Shown one piece after another: positions 43,167-52,391 of a stretch of 64,000 nucleotides of DNA. Below the pieces are notes generated by a model. That model did not search any database and was not told the origin of the DNA. It saw only the letters and a program-made list of their open reading frames with translations. The first letter of the stretch is position 1; each line of letters opens with the position of its first letter. A program made the position numbers and the translations under genes. The stretch comes from Candidatus Thiodictyon syntrophicum (lineage in GTDB: Bacteria; Pseudomonadota; Gammaproteobacteria; Chromatiales; Chromatiaceae): NCBI RefSeq assembly GCF_002813775.1, contig NZ_CP020370.1, positions 2,629,501-2,693,500 of the forward strand, given 5' to 3'.

Positions 43167-43456
43167 ACAAGTCCCAACTGAGCAACACCGTCGCCGTGGT
43201 CTTGGGAGTCTCCAAGTCCAGCGGTGCCGCCACCGTGGATCTGGTCCTGGAGGCGATCGGCGGCGTCCTGGCTACGGGGGAGGATGTCACGCTGCACGAG
43301 TTCGGCACCTTCCGCCTGATCCACCGGGCCGCGGAGCCGGCCCGTGCGATCAATGGCAAGACCTACGCCATCCCGGCCCGGACCAAGGTGCGCTTCAAGG
43401 CCCATGCGGGGCTGCTCGCGCGCCTGCCCGCCCCGGTCCCGGACCCGGCCGCCTGA
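43163..43456 (+). CDS. HU-family DNA-binding protein in the phage head operon
   Basis: A 97-residue HU/IHF-like protein. The N-terminal helices (MNKSQLSNTVAVVLGVSKSS), the LVLEAIGGVLATGEDVTLHEFG stretch and GTFRLIHRAAEPARAINGKT, then IPARTKVRFKAHAGL, follow the HU consensus including the arm with its Arg and Asn. It would bend DNA as a dimer. Start TTG 43163 overlaps the previous stop codon. HU-like genes are unusual in the structural part of a Mu-like phage; a role in packaging or as a virion DNA-bending protein is possible but unproven. Confidence 0.83.
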   Translation: MNKSQLSNTVAVVLGVSKSSGAATVDLVLEAIGGVLATGEDVTLHEFGTFRLIHRAAEPARAINGKTYAIPARTKVRFKAHAGLLARLPAPVPDPAA

Positions 43457-43458
43457 GC

Positions 43459-43857
43459 ATGGTCTACGCCACCCCCGTTGAACTGCGCGCGCGCTACCTG
43501 GTCGGCCTGGATCAGGACGAGTTCGCCCTGCGCGATGATGCCAATCTGGAGCAGGCCCTGGCCGCCGCCGCGGCCGAGATCGACGGTTACCGCCTGCCCG
43601 GTACGCCGAGCCCGGCGGCGCTGCTGATCCTCAAAGACAAGTGCCTGACGCTGGCGCGGATGCTGGTCAATCAGGACCAGGCGCTGAGCGCCGAGCATCC
43701 GATCGTGCGCGATGGGTTGCGGGTCTTCACCTGGCTCAAGGATCTGTCGCGCGGCGTGGTGAAGCTGCCGGCCGCGGATGCCGAGGACGTCGGCGGGGGC
43801 GCGGATTGGGCCAGCGCGCCGACGGCGTGGGGGCGTGGGGAGGGGGGCGGATTGTGA
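43459..43857 (+). CDS. Phage protein DUF1320 (Mu gp36-like)
   Basis: A 132-residue head-tail connector candidate. It begins with the family pattern MVYATPVELRARYLVGLDQD and has LEQALAAAAAEIDGYRLPGT (about residues 33-52) and CLTLARMLVNQ. In Mu this gene follows the capsid and precedes gp37, exactly as here. The C-terminus is Gly-rich. It overlaps the next gene by four bases. Confidence 0.85.
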   Translation: MVYATPVELRARYLVGLDQDEFALRDDANLEQALAAAAAEIDGYRLPGTPSPAALLILKDKCLTLARMLVNQDQALSAEHPIVRDGLRVFTWLKDLSRGVVKLPAADAEDVGGGADWASAPTAWGRGEGGGL

Positions 43858-44318
43858 ATGCTCCCCTCGCCGACCTCCCCACCGGCCTCGCCGCGATCGT
43901 CGCGGCCCTGGCCGCGGCGCTCCCCGGCGGCGTGAACGTGGTGCGCGCCGGCGGCCCCTTCGACGTGGCAGAGGTGCGCCGGCACGCCATGAACGCCCCG
44001 GCCGTGGTGGTCGCCTGCCTGGGCCTCACCAACTACACCCGCCGCGGCGAGACCTGGAGCGTCATGGGGCAACTGGCGGCCTATGTCGTCACCCACGACC
44101 AGTCCGGCGCGGCCCTGCGCGATGTGGCGGCGCTCGGCCTGGTGGACCAACTCCTGCGCGTCGTCGCGCGCAACACCTGGGGCCTGCCCGAGGGGTTCGG
44201 CGTACCCGACCCCGCGAGCGTGGAGGCCGCGAATCTCTACAGCGGCGATCTGGACTCGGTGGCCGTGGCGCTGTGGGCGCTGACCTGGCGCCAAGAGTTC
44301 AGAGTTCAGAGTTCCTGA
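43854..44318 (+). CDS. Phage protein DUF1834 (Mu gp37-like)
   Basis: A 154-residue protein of the Mu gp37 family, thought to act at the head-tail junction. The middle is NAPAVVVACLGLTNYTRRGE, the GQLAAYVVTHD strand, and the end is LDSVAVALWALTWRQEF. The start is GTG 43854, overlapping the previous stop. Its last codons (VQSS) are formed by AGTTCAG units of the adjoining repeat array. Confidence 0.82.
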   Translation: MNAPLADLPTGLAAIVAALAAALPGGVNVVRAGGPFDVAEVRRHAMNAPAVVVACLGLTNYTRRGETWSVMGQLAAYVVTHDQSGAALRDVAALGLVDQLLRVVARNTWGLPEGFGVPDPASVEAANLYSGDLDSVAVALWALTWRQEFRVQSS

Positions 44319-44411
44319 ACCCCGAACCCCGAACCCTGAACCCCGCACCCCGCACCCCGCACCCCGCACCCCGCACCCCGCACCCCTCACCCCTCACCCC
44401 TTACCCCTAAA
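44296..44411. repeat. Heptanucleotide repeat array 2 (AGTTCAG, CCCGAAC, CCCGCAC, CCCTCAC)
   Basis: About 16 units of seven bases run from the last codons of the gp37-like gene to just before the tail tube gene. The unit drifts in blocks: AGTTCAG, then CCCGAAC, CCCGCAC (seven copies) and CCCTCAC. The period stays at seven throughout. Confidence 0.9.
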
Positions 44412-44426
44412 CCCCGGAGCCCCACC

Positions 44427-45209
44427 ATGGCACTCGACCTCACCCCCCGCCGCTTCCTGTTCCTGGACGTGGCGATGAAATACGGCCCCTGGGTCGGCGA
44501 CACGCGCCCGACCCAGTTGTACGACGCCATCAACTTCTCGAAGCTGGAATTTGCCCCCCCGCCGCAGAAGACCAGCCGCATCACCAGCCGCATGGAGGGC
44601 AGCATCGGGCAGGCGCTCGCGTCGGTGCAGCGCCCGACCGGGGAGCCGGGCACGCTGGACGCGGAGTTCGACGCCGCGCCGGTCGGCTTCCTGGCGCTCG
44701 CGCTGGGGGCGACCGTGGTCGAACTGGCGGTCAGTGCCGCGCCGGTGGCCGATGCCGCCGTCACCACGGTGCTGGGCTTGTGGGTGAAGCTGCCCAACGC
44801 CTGGATCGATGCCGCGACCTTCGTGCTGGAGACCGACGGCGATCCGGACGTGGCGATCGATGCCACCAAGTACCAACTGGATGCGGTCAACGGCTTCGTG
44901 AAGGCGACCCATGCCGACGCGGTGGGCAGCAAGCTCGCCAGCTACAGCGTCAAGGCGACCACCGGGGAGACCTACCACGCCGGCCAGGCGCTCAGCACCG
45001 ACGTCTATCTGGTCGGTACCGGTACCGAGCAGGCCACCAAGAAGCGCTGCTCCATCGTCGTGGAGCGCGCCAACCTGGCCCCCGGCGGCAAGTTCGACCC
45101 GGTCGCCGGCGATGCCCTGAAAGGCAGTGTAAAGGGCGATTTACTGACCCCGGCGGACGCGGTGAGTCCGTGGCGCTACGCCTACTCGAACTGGGCCTCG
45201 ACCCTCTGA
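44427..45209 (+). CDS. Phage tail tube-like protein
   Basis: A 260-residue protein placed where siphovirus Mu-like phages carry their major tail (tube) subunit. It starts MALDLTPRRFLFLDVAMKYG and has a beta-rich body (ITSRMEGSIGQALASVQRPT; LASYSVKATTGETYHAGQAL; DVYLVGTGTEQATKKRCSIV) typical of tube or major tail proteins. No sheath gene precedes it, so the tail would be non-contractile. Assignment rests on position and fold-like pattern. Confidence 0.65.
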   Translation: MALDLTPRRFLFLDVAMKYGPWVGDTRPTQLYDAINFSKLEFAPPPQKTSRITSRMEGSIGQALASVQRPTGEPGTLDAEFDAAPVGFLALALGATVVELAVSAAPVADAAVTTVLGLWVKLPNAWIDAATFVLETDGDPDVAIDATKYQLDAVNGFVKATHADAVGSKLASYSVKATTGETYHAGQALSTDVYLVGTGTEQATKKRCSIVVERANLAPGGKFDPVAGDALKGSVKGDLLTPADAVSPWRYAYSNWASTL

Positions 45210-45212
45210 GCC

Positions 45213-45635
45213 ATGGCCCTGACGCTCGCGAGCACCGCGACCTCGCTGACCCTGCCGGGTAACCTGCTGTGGGCGGATGAGCTGGCGTGGGAGCCGCGCC
45301 AGCAGGCGGTGACCTGGGCGCTCGATGGGGTGGTGTGGGTGTTCGACGGGCCGGCCCGGACCGGGCGCCCGATCACGTACCGCGGCGGCGCTGACTGGGT
45401 GCGCCTGTCGCGGACTGACTTGCTGGCGCTGCTGGCCCTGGGCGCCCTGGGCACGGCGCTGACGCTCAACCACCACGACGGGCGCACCTTCCGGGTGCTG
45501 CCGCGGCGCGAGAACGGCGAGTCCTGGGTCCGGTCCGCGCCCTGGCCGGTGGTGGGGGACTCCGGGGCGGCGAACCCCAGCGGCACGGCCTGGTATGTGC
45601 TTGAGGAAATCCGCTTGATCGAGGTGCCGGTCTGA
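45213..45635 (+). CDS. Putative tail assembly protein
   Basis: A 140-residue protein between tail tube and tape measure, the place of tail assembly chaperones or small tail proteins. It is beta-rich (LLWADELAWEPRQQAVTWAL, VVWVFDGPARTGRPITYRGG, DWVRLSRTDLLALLALGALG). I recognise no named family. Its stop codon overlaps the tape measure start as TGATG. Confidence 0.55.
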   Translation: MALTLASTATSLTLPGNLLWADELAWEPRQQAVTWALDGVVWVFDGPARTGRPITYRGGADWVRLSRTDLLALLALGALGTALTLNHHDGRTFRVLPRRENGESWVRSAPWPVVGDSGAANPSGTAWYVLEEIRLIEVPV

Positions 45636-48600
45636 TGGCCGCCCGGGACCTGGCACTGAAGATCGTCATCGGCGCGCAGGATGCGGCCAGCGGGGTGCTC
45701 CATGCGCTGACCGGCAGTGTGATGCGCCTGGCCGCGGCGGCGGCGGCGTTCTTCGGCGCCCGCGCGCTCGCTGAGTGGTTCGCGTCCGCGACGATCGAGG
45801 CGGGGGCACTCCAGCGCGAACTCTCGATCTTGCAGCAGGTTACCGGCGCCCTGCCGGCGGACCTGCAAGCCTTGCGGGCGGCGGCCGACGCGGTCGCCGC
45901 CTCGTCGCTGCCCTACACCACCCGCCAGGCGGTGGCCGCGGAGATCGAACTGGCCCGCGCCGGACAGAACACGGCGCAGGTGCTCAACTCACTGCGCCCG
46001 ACGCTCGACCTGGCGAGCGCCGGGCAACTGGAGGTCGCCGAGTCGGCGGCGATCATGACGCGCACCCTGGCCGGCTTCGGCCTGGGGGCGCAGCACGCGG
46101 CACAGGTCGCCAATACGCTGGTGGCCGGGGCCAATGCGTCCAACACCAGCGTGCGGGGGCTGGCGGAGGCCCTGAGCTATGCCGGGCCGATGGCGTCGGC
46201 GGCGGGCTACAGCCTGCAACAGATGGTCGCCGCGACCGGCGCCATGGCCAATCGCGGCATCGACGCGAGCCGGGCGGGCACGGCGCTCAACAGTATCCTG
46301 AGTCAACTCGCCGATCCGGCCTCGGCGGCCGCGCGCGCCCTGGGCGATATGGGCATCACCTCGCGCGACCTGTTCGTGGTGCTGGGCGAACTCGCCACCG
46401 GCGGCCCCGCGGCGGAGCGGGCGATCCTGGCCTTCGGCATGGAAGCCGGCCCGGGCTTGCGCTCACTGGTGGCCGAGGGCGCCGCCGGGGTCGAGACCCT
46501 GCGCCAGCAAATGCTGGGGCTGGGCGATGAGGCCGGCAAGGCCGCCGCGGCGATGCAGGACAATCTGCCGGGGGCCTTCGCGTCCCTGTCCTCGGCCTGG
46601 GACACCATCAAGACGCGCCTGGGGGAGGGGTTGCTGGAGCCGGTGCGCAAGGAGGTGGTGGCACTGACGGGGCAACTGACGACCTGGCTCGCCAGCGGGC
46701 AGTTGGAGGTGCTGCGGGCGGACCTGGCCAAGGTGTTCGAGTCGGCCGCGGCGGCGGTGCGCAAGTTTATCGGCGACTTCGACTTCGGGACGGTGGTGGA
46801 GAAGATCGGGGCCTTTGCGCGGGACTCCGCGACGACCTTCGAGGGGTATGTGGCCAAGCTCAAGTCGCTGGGCGAGACCACCAGTCAGGTGGTCGGGGCG
46901 CTGCAGGTGGCGTGGAACGGCACCGCCGTCGTCGTCAACAAGCTCAGGGAGGTCAATGCAGCGATCGAGTTGTTCCGGGCGAACAATATTCTGTGGCGCA
47001 TCGAACTGGCGGCCAAGGTCGGCCTGGCTGATGCCCAGATGGTCGCCGCCGCGCGCAAGAGCGCTGATGAGTACAAGAAGGCGTGGGAGGACGCGGGCAA
47101 GCGGGTCGAGGCGTCTTACGACGCTACCGGCGCCGCCGCGGCGCGGATGATCGGCGATCAGGAGTCCCTGGCCGCCATCGCCAAGGCCGAGGCCGAGGCC
47201 GCCAAGGAGGCCGCCGCCGCCAAGGAAGCCGCCGCCGCCAAGGGCGCGGCCGCCGCCGCCACCGAGGCGGCCGCCATCAGCCTGACCGCCGACCAGTTGG
47301 ACGCCCTGGGCGAGGGCTACAGCCAAGCCTCCGACGGGGCCATCGCCCTGACCAACGCCAGCGCCCAGACCGCCACCGCGCAGCAGCAGGCTGCCGCCGC
47401 GCTGACCGCGGCGCGCGCCGCGCTCGCGGAGGAGAACGAGGCCGCTGAGCGCGGGGTGGAGGTCGCGCTCCAGTGGAACGCCGCGACGGGCAAGTGGGTG
47501 ACGGCAGCGCAACAGGCGGTGACCGCGGCCCTGGCCCAGGTCGCGGCGGCGCAGCAGGGCACCACGGCCAGCGCGGCGGCGGCCAGTGCCACGGAGCTGG
47601 AGACCAAGCGCCGGGCGGCACTGACGCGCCAGCTGGCAGAGGAAACCGAGACCCTGCGCCAGTCCATCGAGATGCAGCGCACCGAGTCGACCATCGCCCA
47701 GGGCGCCATCGGCGTGCTGGAGCGTCAGGGCCAGGCGCGCCTCACGCATCTTGCCAACCTGCGCGCCGAGGCCCTGGCGCGCGGCGACACCACGGCGGCG
47801 CAGCGCCTCGAACTCGATACCACGGCGGCGGAGCTGGTCGAGCTGGCGGCCCTGGCCACGGCCAAGCAGCAACAGGCCGACCTGGAGGCCAGGCTGGCGC
47901 AGACCATCGCCGAGAAGGCGCGCGTGCAGGGCGATGCTTCTCCGGCGACACAGGTGGCGATTGCCCAGGCGCAGCAGGCGGCCGAGAGCTTGCAGTTGGA
48001 AGCGGACGCGGCGCAGGAGGCGACGCGCCACGCGCAGGCCCTGAGCGAGGCGCAGCACGCCCTGAGCGAGGCCTTCGCGTCCGCCGGCGCGACCGGGCTG
48101 AAGACCATGGAAGACCTGACCCGCGCCATCGCCGCGGCCGCCGACAGCGACGCCCTCGGGCGCCTGGAGGCGGCCCTGGCATCAGCCTTCGAGGCCGGCA
48201 TGGTGGGCGCCGACAAGTACCAGGAAGCCCTCAATGCGGTCCTCAAGAAGGAGCAGGAACTGCAGGCCGCGGCCGATGCGCGCCGCAACGCCCCCAGCAC
48301 CACCAGCTTCAACGACCTGTTTGCACAATTCGGCACTGACCTGGGCGGCTATGGCTCGAGCTTCGGTACCGGGGTTGACCCCACCCAAAAAGCGGCGGCG
48401 CTCGCCGCCTACGAACAGTGGCTGCGCGCAAACGGCAAATTCGGCGCCGCCACCGACACCGGCGCCGCGTCCGGCACCAGCACCGGCGGCACCGCCAGCG
48501 GCACCAGCGGCGGCACCGCCACCGGCACCACCGGTGGCGGCGCGATGGTCAGCCGCACCACGCGCGTAGAACTGGTGGTGGGCGGCACGACCACGGCCCT

Positions 48601-48676
48601 GGATGTTGGCGCCGGCCAGGACCAGGACCTGATCGAGGCCCTGCGCCGCGCCGGTCTGGCGTCCTCGATCGGATGA
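45635..48676 (+). CDS. Phage tail tape measure protein (TP901-type)
   Basis: A 1013-residue tape measure. The TP901-type core lies in residues about 50-260 (IEAGALQRELSILQQVTGAL; LEVAESAAIMTRTLAGFGLG; AEALSYAGPMASAAGYSLQQ; MANRGIDASRAGTALNSILS). The rest is coiled coil and Ala-rich helices, with an AAKEAAAAK-type repeat near residues 525-545. The C-terminus is a Gly/Thr/Ser linker and a short beta region. Tape measures set tail length at roughly 1.5 angstrom per residue, so a tail of about 150 nm would be expected. Confidence 0.88.
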   Translation: MAARDLALKIVIGAQDAASGVLHALTGSVMRLAAAAAAFFGARALAEWFASATIEAGALQRELSILQQVTGALPADLQALRAAADAVAASSLPYTTRQAVAAEIELARAGQNTAQVLNSLRPTLDLASAGQLEVAESAAIMTRTLAGFGLGAQHAAQVANTLVAGANASNTSVRGLAEALSYAGPMASAAGYSLQQMVAATGAMANRGIDASRAGTALNSILSQLADPASAAARALGDMGITSRDLFVVLGELATGGPAAERAILAFGMEAGPGLRSLVAEGAAGVETLRQQMLGLGDEAGKAAAAMQDNLPGAFASLSSAWDTIKTRLGEGLLEPVRKEVVALTGQLTTWLASGQLEVLRADLAKVFESAAAAVRKFIGDFDFGTVVEKIGAFARDSATTFEGYVAKLKSLGETTSQVVGALQVAWNGTAVVVNKLREVNAAIELFRANNILWRIELAAKVGLADAQMVAAARKSADEYKKAWEDAGKRVEASYDATGAAAARMIGDQESLAAIAKAEAEAAKEAAAAKEAAAAKGAAAAATEAAAISLTADQLDALGEGYSQASDGAIALTNASAQTATAQQQAAAALTAARAALAEENEAAERGVEVALQWNAATGKWVTAAQQAVTAALAQVAAAQQGTTASAAAASATELETKRRAALTRQLAEETETLRQSIEMQRTESTIAQGAIGVLERQGQARLTHLANLRAEALARGDTTAAQRLELDTTAAELVELAALATAKQQQADLEARLAQTIAEKARVQGDASPATQVAIAQAQQAAESLQLEADAAQEATRHAQALSEAQHALSEAFASAGATGLKTMEDLTRAIAAAADSDALGRLEAALASAFEAGMVGADKYQEALNAVLKKEQELQAAADARRNAPSTTSFNDLFAQFGTDLGGYGSSFGTGVDPTQKAAALAAYEQWLRANGKFGAATDTGAASGTSTGGTASGTSGGTATGTTGGGAMVSRTTRVELVVGGTTTALDVGAGQDQDLIEALRRAGLASSIG

Positions 48677-48717
48677 TGGAGGACGGGGCCGGCCGCCACG
48701 ACCCGCGCCCGCCGTGC

Positions 48718-48760
48718 TGCATCCTGCATCCTTCATCCTTCATCCTTCATCCTTCATCCC
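48718..48760. repeat. Heptanucleotide repeat array 3 (CCTGCAT, CCTTCAT)
   Basis: Six units: CTGCATC twice, then CCTTCAT four times, between the tape measure gene and the 1195-residue tail gene. CCTTCATCC is the exact inverse of the GGATGAAGG units in array 1. Confidence 0.88.
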
Positions 48761-48769
48761 GGGATCATA

Positions 48770-51700
48770 ATGGCCATCACCGCCGAGGACCTGCGCTTCT
48801 TTCAGTCGGAACGGATGTCCGACACCACTGACGGCGGCGGCCAGCGTGCCGGTACCGAGATCCTCAGCGGCACCGCCAATCAGATCTTCGATGACCTGTC
48901 CGACGTGGACCGGGTGGCCGGGGATGTCTCCATCCGCAAGGTCTTCGCCCAGGTGGCGAGTGCCGACGCGGCCAAGTACCTGGATGCCGGGGTGGTGGTG
49001 CTGACCCCCCCGGCCGACCCGGCGGTGTCGGTGCTGGCCTTCTCCACCGGCTCACACTATGACGAGCGCGGGGCGCTGCGCGAGCGGCTGGAATCGGGCC
49101 TGAGCCCGGGCGCGCGCTGGAGCGGCTGGTTGTGGGGCACTCACTTCACCAATCAGCGTGCGCTCAACCTGTGGCAGCGCCCCGCCGCGAGCCTGCCGGG
49201 GGTGGGGCAGCGCCTGGTGCTGGTGGCGAGCGCTAACGGCGTGGCGCAATCCTCGCAAGTGGTCTGGATCACGCGCGTGGTGGATGATGTGGTGGAGGTG
49301 CAGACCCCGCAGGGCGCGGTGACAGTGCGCTCGGTGGTGTGCGAACTGGCCGAGCCGTTGCGCCAGGACTTCACCGGCAGCGAGCCGGGGCTCTATGACG
49401 CGACGGGAGCTACCGAGATCTTTGCCACCCGCTACAGCGCCGATGCCGTGTCGCTGGTCGGCGCCCTGCCGCTGGCGAGCGCCGCGGCGCTCGGTGACTA
49501 CAGCGTGCGCCTGCCGAGCCTCTATGCGGCGTTGATCCCCACCGCCACCACCGAGACCGCGTTGGCCGACACGACGCCGGGGGGGGGGCTCGCGGGCCTG
49601 GTCCCGGCCGCCGCCGGGACCTGGTCCTTCAGCACCAGCACCGACTGCGTCAAGCCGGGGGCCAGCCTGTACCTGGGTGGCCCGGTCTATCCCGGCACCC
49701 TGAGTATTGTCGTCGCCGGCTCTACCATCACGGACCTCGGCGGCACCCTGCGCCTGGCCACCACGCCCATCGGCACGGTCGACTACAGCAACGGCGTCTG
49801 CGCCTTCAACGACGCCGCCCCGGCCTTCGGGGCCGCGGCGAAGAACATCCTCTACCGCCCGGGGGCGGCGCCGGTGCGCATCGCCGACACTGCGGCGCAG
49901 TTGGTCACCTTCGAGAACCGCGGTTTCGTGTGGGTCATCACGCTGGTACCCAGCCCGGCGGCCGGCACCCTGCGGGTGAGTTACCGCACCAACGACGAGT
50001 GGTACACCCTCTTCGACACGGGGGCCGGGGCGCTCGCGGGGGTGGATGCGAGCTATGGCAGCGGCCAGCTCAACCGGGCCACTGGCACCGTGACCCTGAC
50101 CTGCGGCGGCCTGCCCGACGTGGATTCCGAGATCATCTATGCCTGGGGCACCCCCATCAGCTACACCGCGCGCGGCGGCACCGCGCTCGACGCGCCCAAG
50201 GTCAGCGGCACCACCGCACACCCCGGGGTGGCCCCGGGTACCGTCGATATCAGCTGGAGCGTCGGCGCCACCACCTACACCCTGAGCGACGACGGTGCGG
50301 GCGGCGTGAGCGGCACCGGCGGCACGGGGGCGATCCACTACGCCACCGGGCAGTGGTGGGTGCGCCCGAGCCTGGTGCCGCCGCACGGCACCGAGTTCAC
50401 CATCAGCTACGACTATGGCGACCCGGTCACCGAGACCTTTAGCGCCCCGGCGCGCCAGCCGGACACCTCGCTGCTGCTCACCCTGGCCGCCGTGCCACGC
50501 CCCGGCTCGGTGGCGGTGACCTGGCCCATCAGCGTGGTGGATTACCGCGACACCAACCACCAGATGCCGCCCATCCCCGAGCAGGTGAGCGCCACCGACG
50601 ACGGCGCCGGCGCCCTGCCGATCACCGGCGGTACCGCGGGGGTCGTGAACTACGCGAACGCGACGCTCGCCTGGGTACCGGAGGTGACGCTGACGGTACC
50701 GCGCCAATCGTGGCTGGTGGGGGAGCAGCTGGGGGTCGAGGCCTCCGGTCCGGTCTATCGGGTGGTCTTCAACGGGTTTTGGTACCAGGACACCGGCGGC
50801 ACCTTCCCCGGCGCCGGCACCGTCACGGTGCGCTATCGCCCCAGCGGCGGCGACACCGGCGCGCTGGAGACCCTCACCCTGACGGCCCTGGACCTGGACC
50901 TCGCCAAGGGCTTCGGGGAGACCCTGACCGCCGGCTCGCTGCGCTTCACTTTGGGCGGCACCCACTATATCCACCGCAACGGGGCCCTCTATACCGACCT
51001 CAGCCCGGCCACCGGCGTGGGCGCGCTCGCCGGGACCCTGGACACCAGCAGCGGGCGCGCCCGCCTGACGCAGTGGCCGGCGGGCGGCGCCAATGCCGTG
51101 ACGCTCGATGCCCTGGTGACCGAGTTCGGCGGGCAGCCGGTGGACCAGGTCATCTTCCGCACCGCGACCTCGCCGATCAAGCCCGGGACCCTGCAACTGC
51201 GCTGGACCGACCTACTGGGCAGCACCTTCACCAAGACCCCCGGACCGACCGGCATCATCACGGACAACGACTGCGAGATCCGCGTCGATCCCATCCGCGG
51301 CCTGGTGCGCTGCCGCTTCGGGCGCTGGCGGCTGGTGTCCGGGCTGACCCCGGCCGAGCTGGCCGCCGACTGGTACAGCGCGGACGCCATCGTCACCACC
51401 GGCACGGTGCAATCGATCTGGCAGTCACACCTGATCGACGCCGCTAGCCTGGTCTACAACGCCGTGGCGACTACCACCATACCGCCCGACTCCACGCTGC
51501 TGGGCCTGGACGCCGCGCGCCTGCCGGTGGACGGGCGGGTGCTGATCTATCGCCCCGGGATGCTGGCCCTGGTGCACCACACGGCGACCCTGAGCGTGCC
51601 GACCCTGAGCGCCGGACAGGTCATTGACTGTGGGCGGCTGCGGCTCTATCGCGTGGTGATCGATGACAGCCTCCAGGCCCGTCTGCCGGCTGACCGCTAC

Positions 51701-52357
51701 ACGCTCGATCGCGCCGCCGGGCTCCTCACCCTGGCTGATCCGCTGCCCCAGAGCGGCTTCACGCCGCCCTGGACCATCCGCCACACGATCGCCGACCTGG
51801 GGCGCCTGCGCGACACCGACATCAACGGTACCCTGACCTTCGTGCGGGCGCTGTCCTACGACTTCCCGGCGGCCACCAGCCTGGTGTCGGGGATGCTCTA
51901 CTGCGGCACCCTGCAGGCGCGCGTCTCCAACCTGTTTGCCCAGACCACCTGGACCGGGACCTGGAGCGACGCGCGCCTGGGGGATGAGCCGTTGTGCCAG
52001 TACAACGCCACCCTCTACCCCATCGGTGTGACCAACGCGGCGGCGGTGCCGGACCGCGTCCTGGTGCAGATCACCGGCGCCACGGCCTTCCGCGTGATCG
52101 GGGAGAGTCTGGGGATCATCGCCGTGGGCGACACCACGCAGGACTGCAGCCCGGTGAACCCGCTGACCGGGCAACCCTATTTCACCATCGACGCGCGCGG
52201 CTGGGGCCTGGGCTGGAGCGTCGGCAACTGCCTGCGCTTCAACGTGGCCGCGGCCAGCTACCCGATCGACCTGGTACGCGCGGTGCAGCCGTCGCAGCCC
52301 AGCGGCCTGGGGGATGAGGTGGAGTTGCTGCTGGTGGGCAATGTCGACGGCGCTTAA
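48770..52357 (+). CDS. Large phage tail-tip protein with repeated beta modules
   Basis: A 1195-residue protein and the largest tail gene. Between about residues 400 and 700 a module recurs: a strand with V-x-I/V-x-Y/W, then DDGAGG or DTGAGAL, a Gly-rich turn, GAIHYATG or GQLNRATG, and LPDVDSEI or VPPHGTEF closing with a YxxGxP segment. Such DxGxG...Y-x-TG repeats are typical of beta-sandwich modules in tail fibres and baseplate hubs. A G10 tract (49579-49588) lies in frame. No enzymatic motif is seen. It is likely a tail-tip or receptor-contact protein; no homologue by name. Confidence 0.6.
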   Translation: MAITAEDLRFFQSERMSDTTDGGGQRAGTEILSGTANQIFDDLSDVDRVAGDVSIRKVFAQVASADAAKYLDAGVVVLTPPADPAVSVLAFSTGSHYDERGALRERLESGLSPGARWSGWLWGTHFTNQRALNLWQRPAASLPGVGQRLVLVASANGVAQSSQVVWITRVVDDVVEVQTPQGAVTVRSVVCELAEPLRQDFTGSEPGLYDATGATEIFATRYSADAVSLVGALPLASAAALGDYSVRLPSLYAALIPTATTETALADTTPGGGLAGLVPAAAGTWSFSTSTDCVKPGASLYLGGPVYPGTLSIVVAGSTITDLGGTLRLATTPIGTVDYSNGVCAFNDAAPAFGAAAKNILYRPGAAPVRIADTAAQLVTFENRGFVWVITLVPSPAAGTLRVSYRTNDEWYTLFDTGAGALAGVDASYGSGQLNRATGTVTLTCGGLPDVDSEIIYAWGTPISYTARGGTALDAPKVSGTTAHPGVAPGTVDISWSVGATTYTLSDDGAGGVSGTGGTGAIHYATGQWWVRPSLVPPHGTEFTISYDYGDPVTETFSAPARQPDTSLLLTLAAVPRPGSVAVTWPISVVDYRDTNHQMPPIPEQVSATDDGAGALPITGGTAGVVNYANATLAWVPEVTLTVPRQSWLVGEQLGVEASGPVYRVVFNGFWYQDTGGTFPGAGTVTVRYRPSGGDTGALETLTLTALDLDLAKGFGETLTAGSLRFTLGGTHYIHRNGALYTDLSPATGVGALAGTLDTSSGRARLTQWPAGGANAVTLDALVTEFGGQPVDQVIFRTATSPIKPGTLQLRWTDLLGSTFTKTPGPTGIITDNDCEIRVDPIRGLVRCRFGRWRLVSGLTPAELAADWYSADAIVTTGTVQSIWQSHLIDAASLVYNAVATTTIPPDSTLLGLDAARLPVDGRVLIYRPGMLALVHHTATLSVPTLSAGQVIDCGRLRLYRVVIDDSLQARLPADRYTLDRAAGLLTLADPLPQSGFTPPWTIRHTIADLGRLRDTDINGTLTFVRALSYDFPAATSLVSGMLYCGTLQARVSNLFAQTTWTGTWSDARLGDEPLCQYNATLYPIGVTNAAAVPDRVLVQITGATAFRVIGESLGIIAVGDTTQDCSPVNPLTGQPYFTIDARGWGLGWSVGNCLRFNVAAASYPIDLVRAVQPSQPSGLGDEVELLLVGNVDGA

Positions 52358-52391
52358 CCGGCGCTCAAGCGCTCTGTAAGGGGACTGTACG

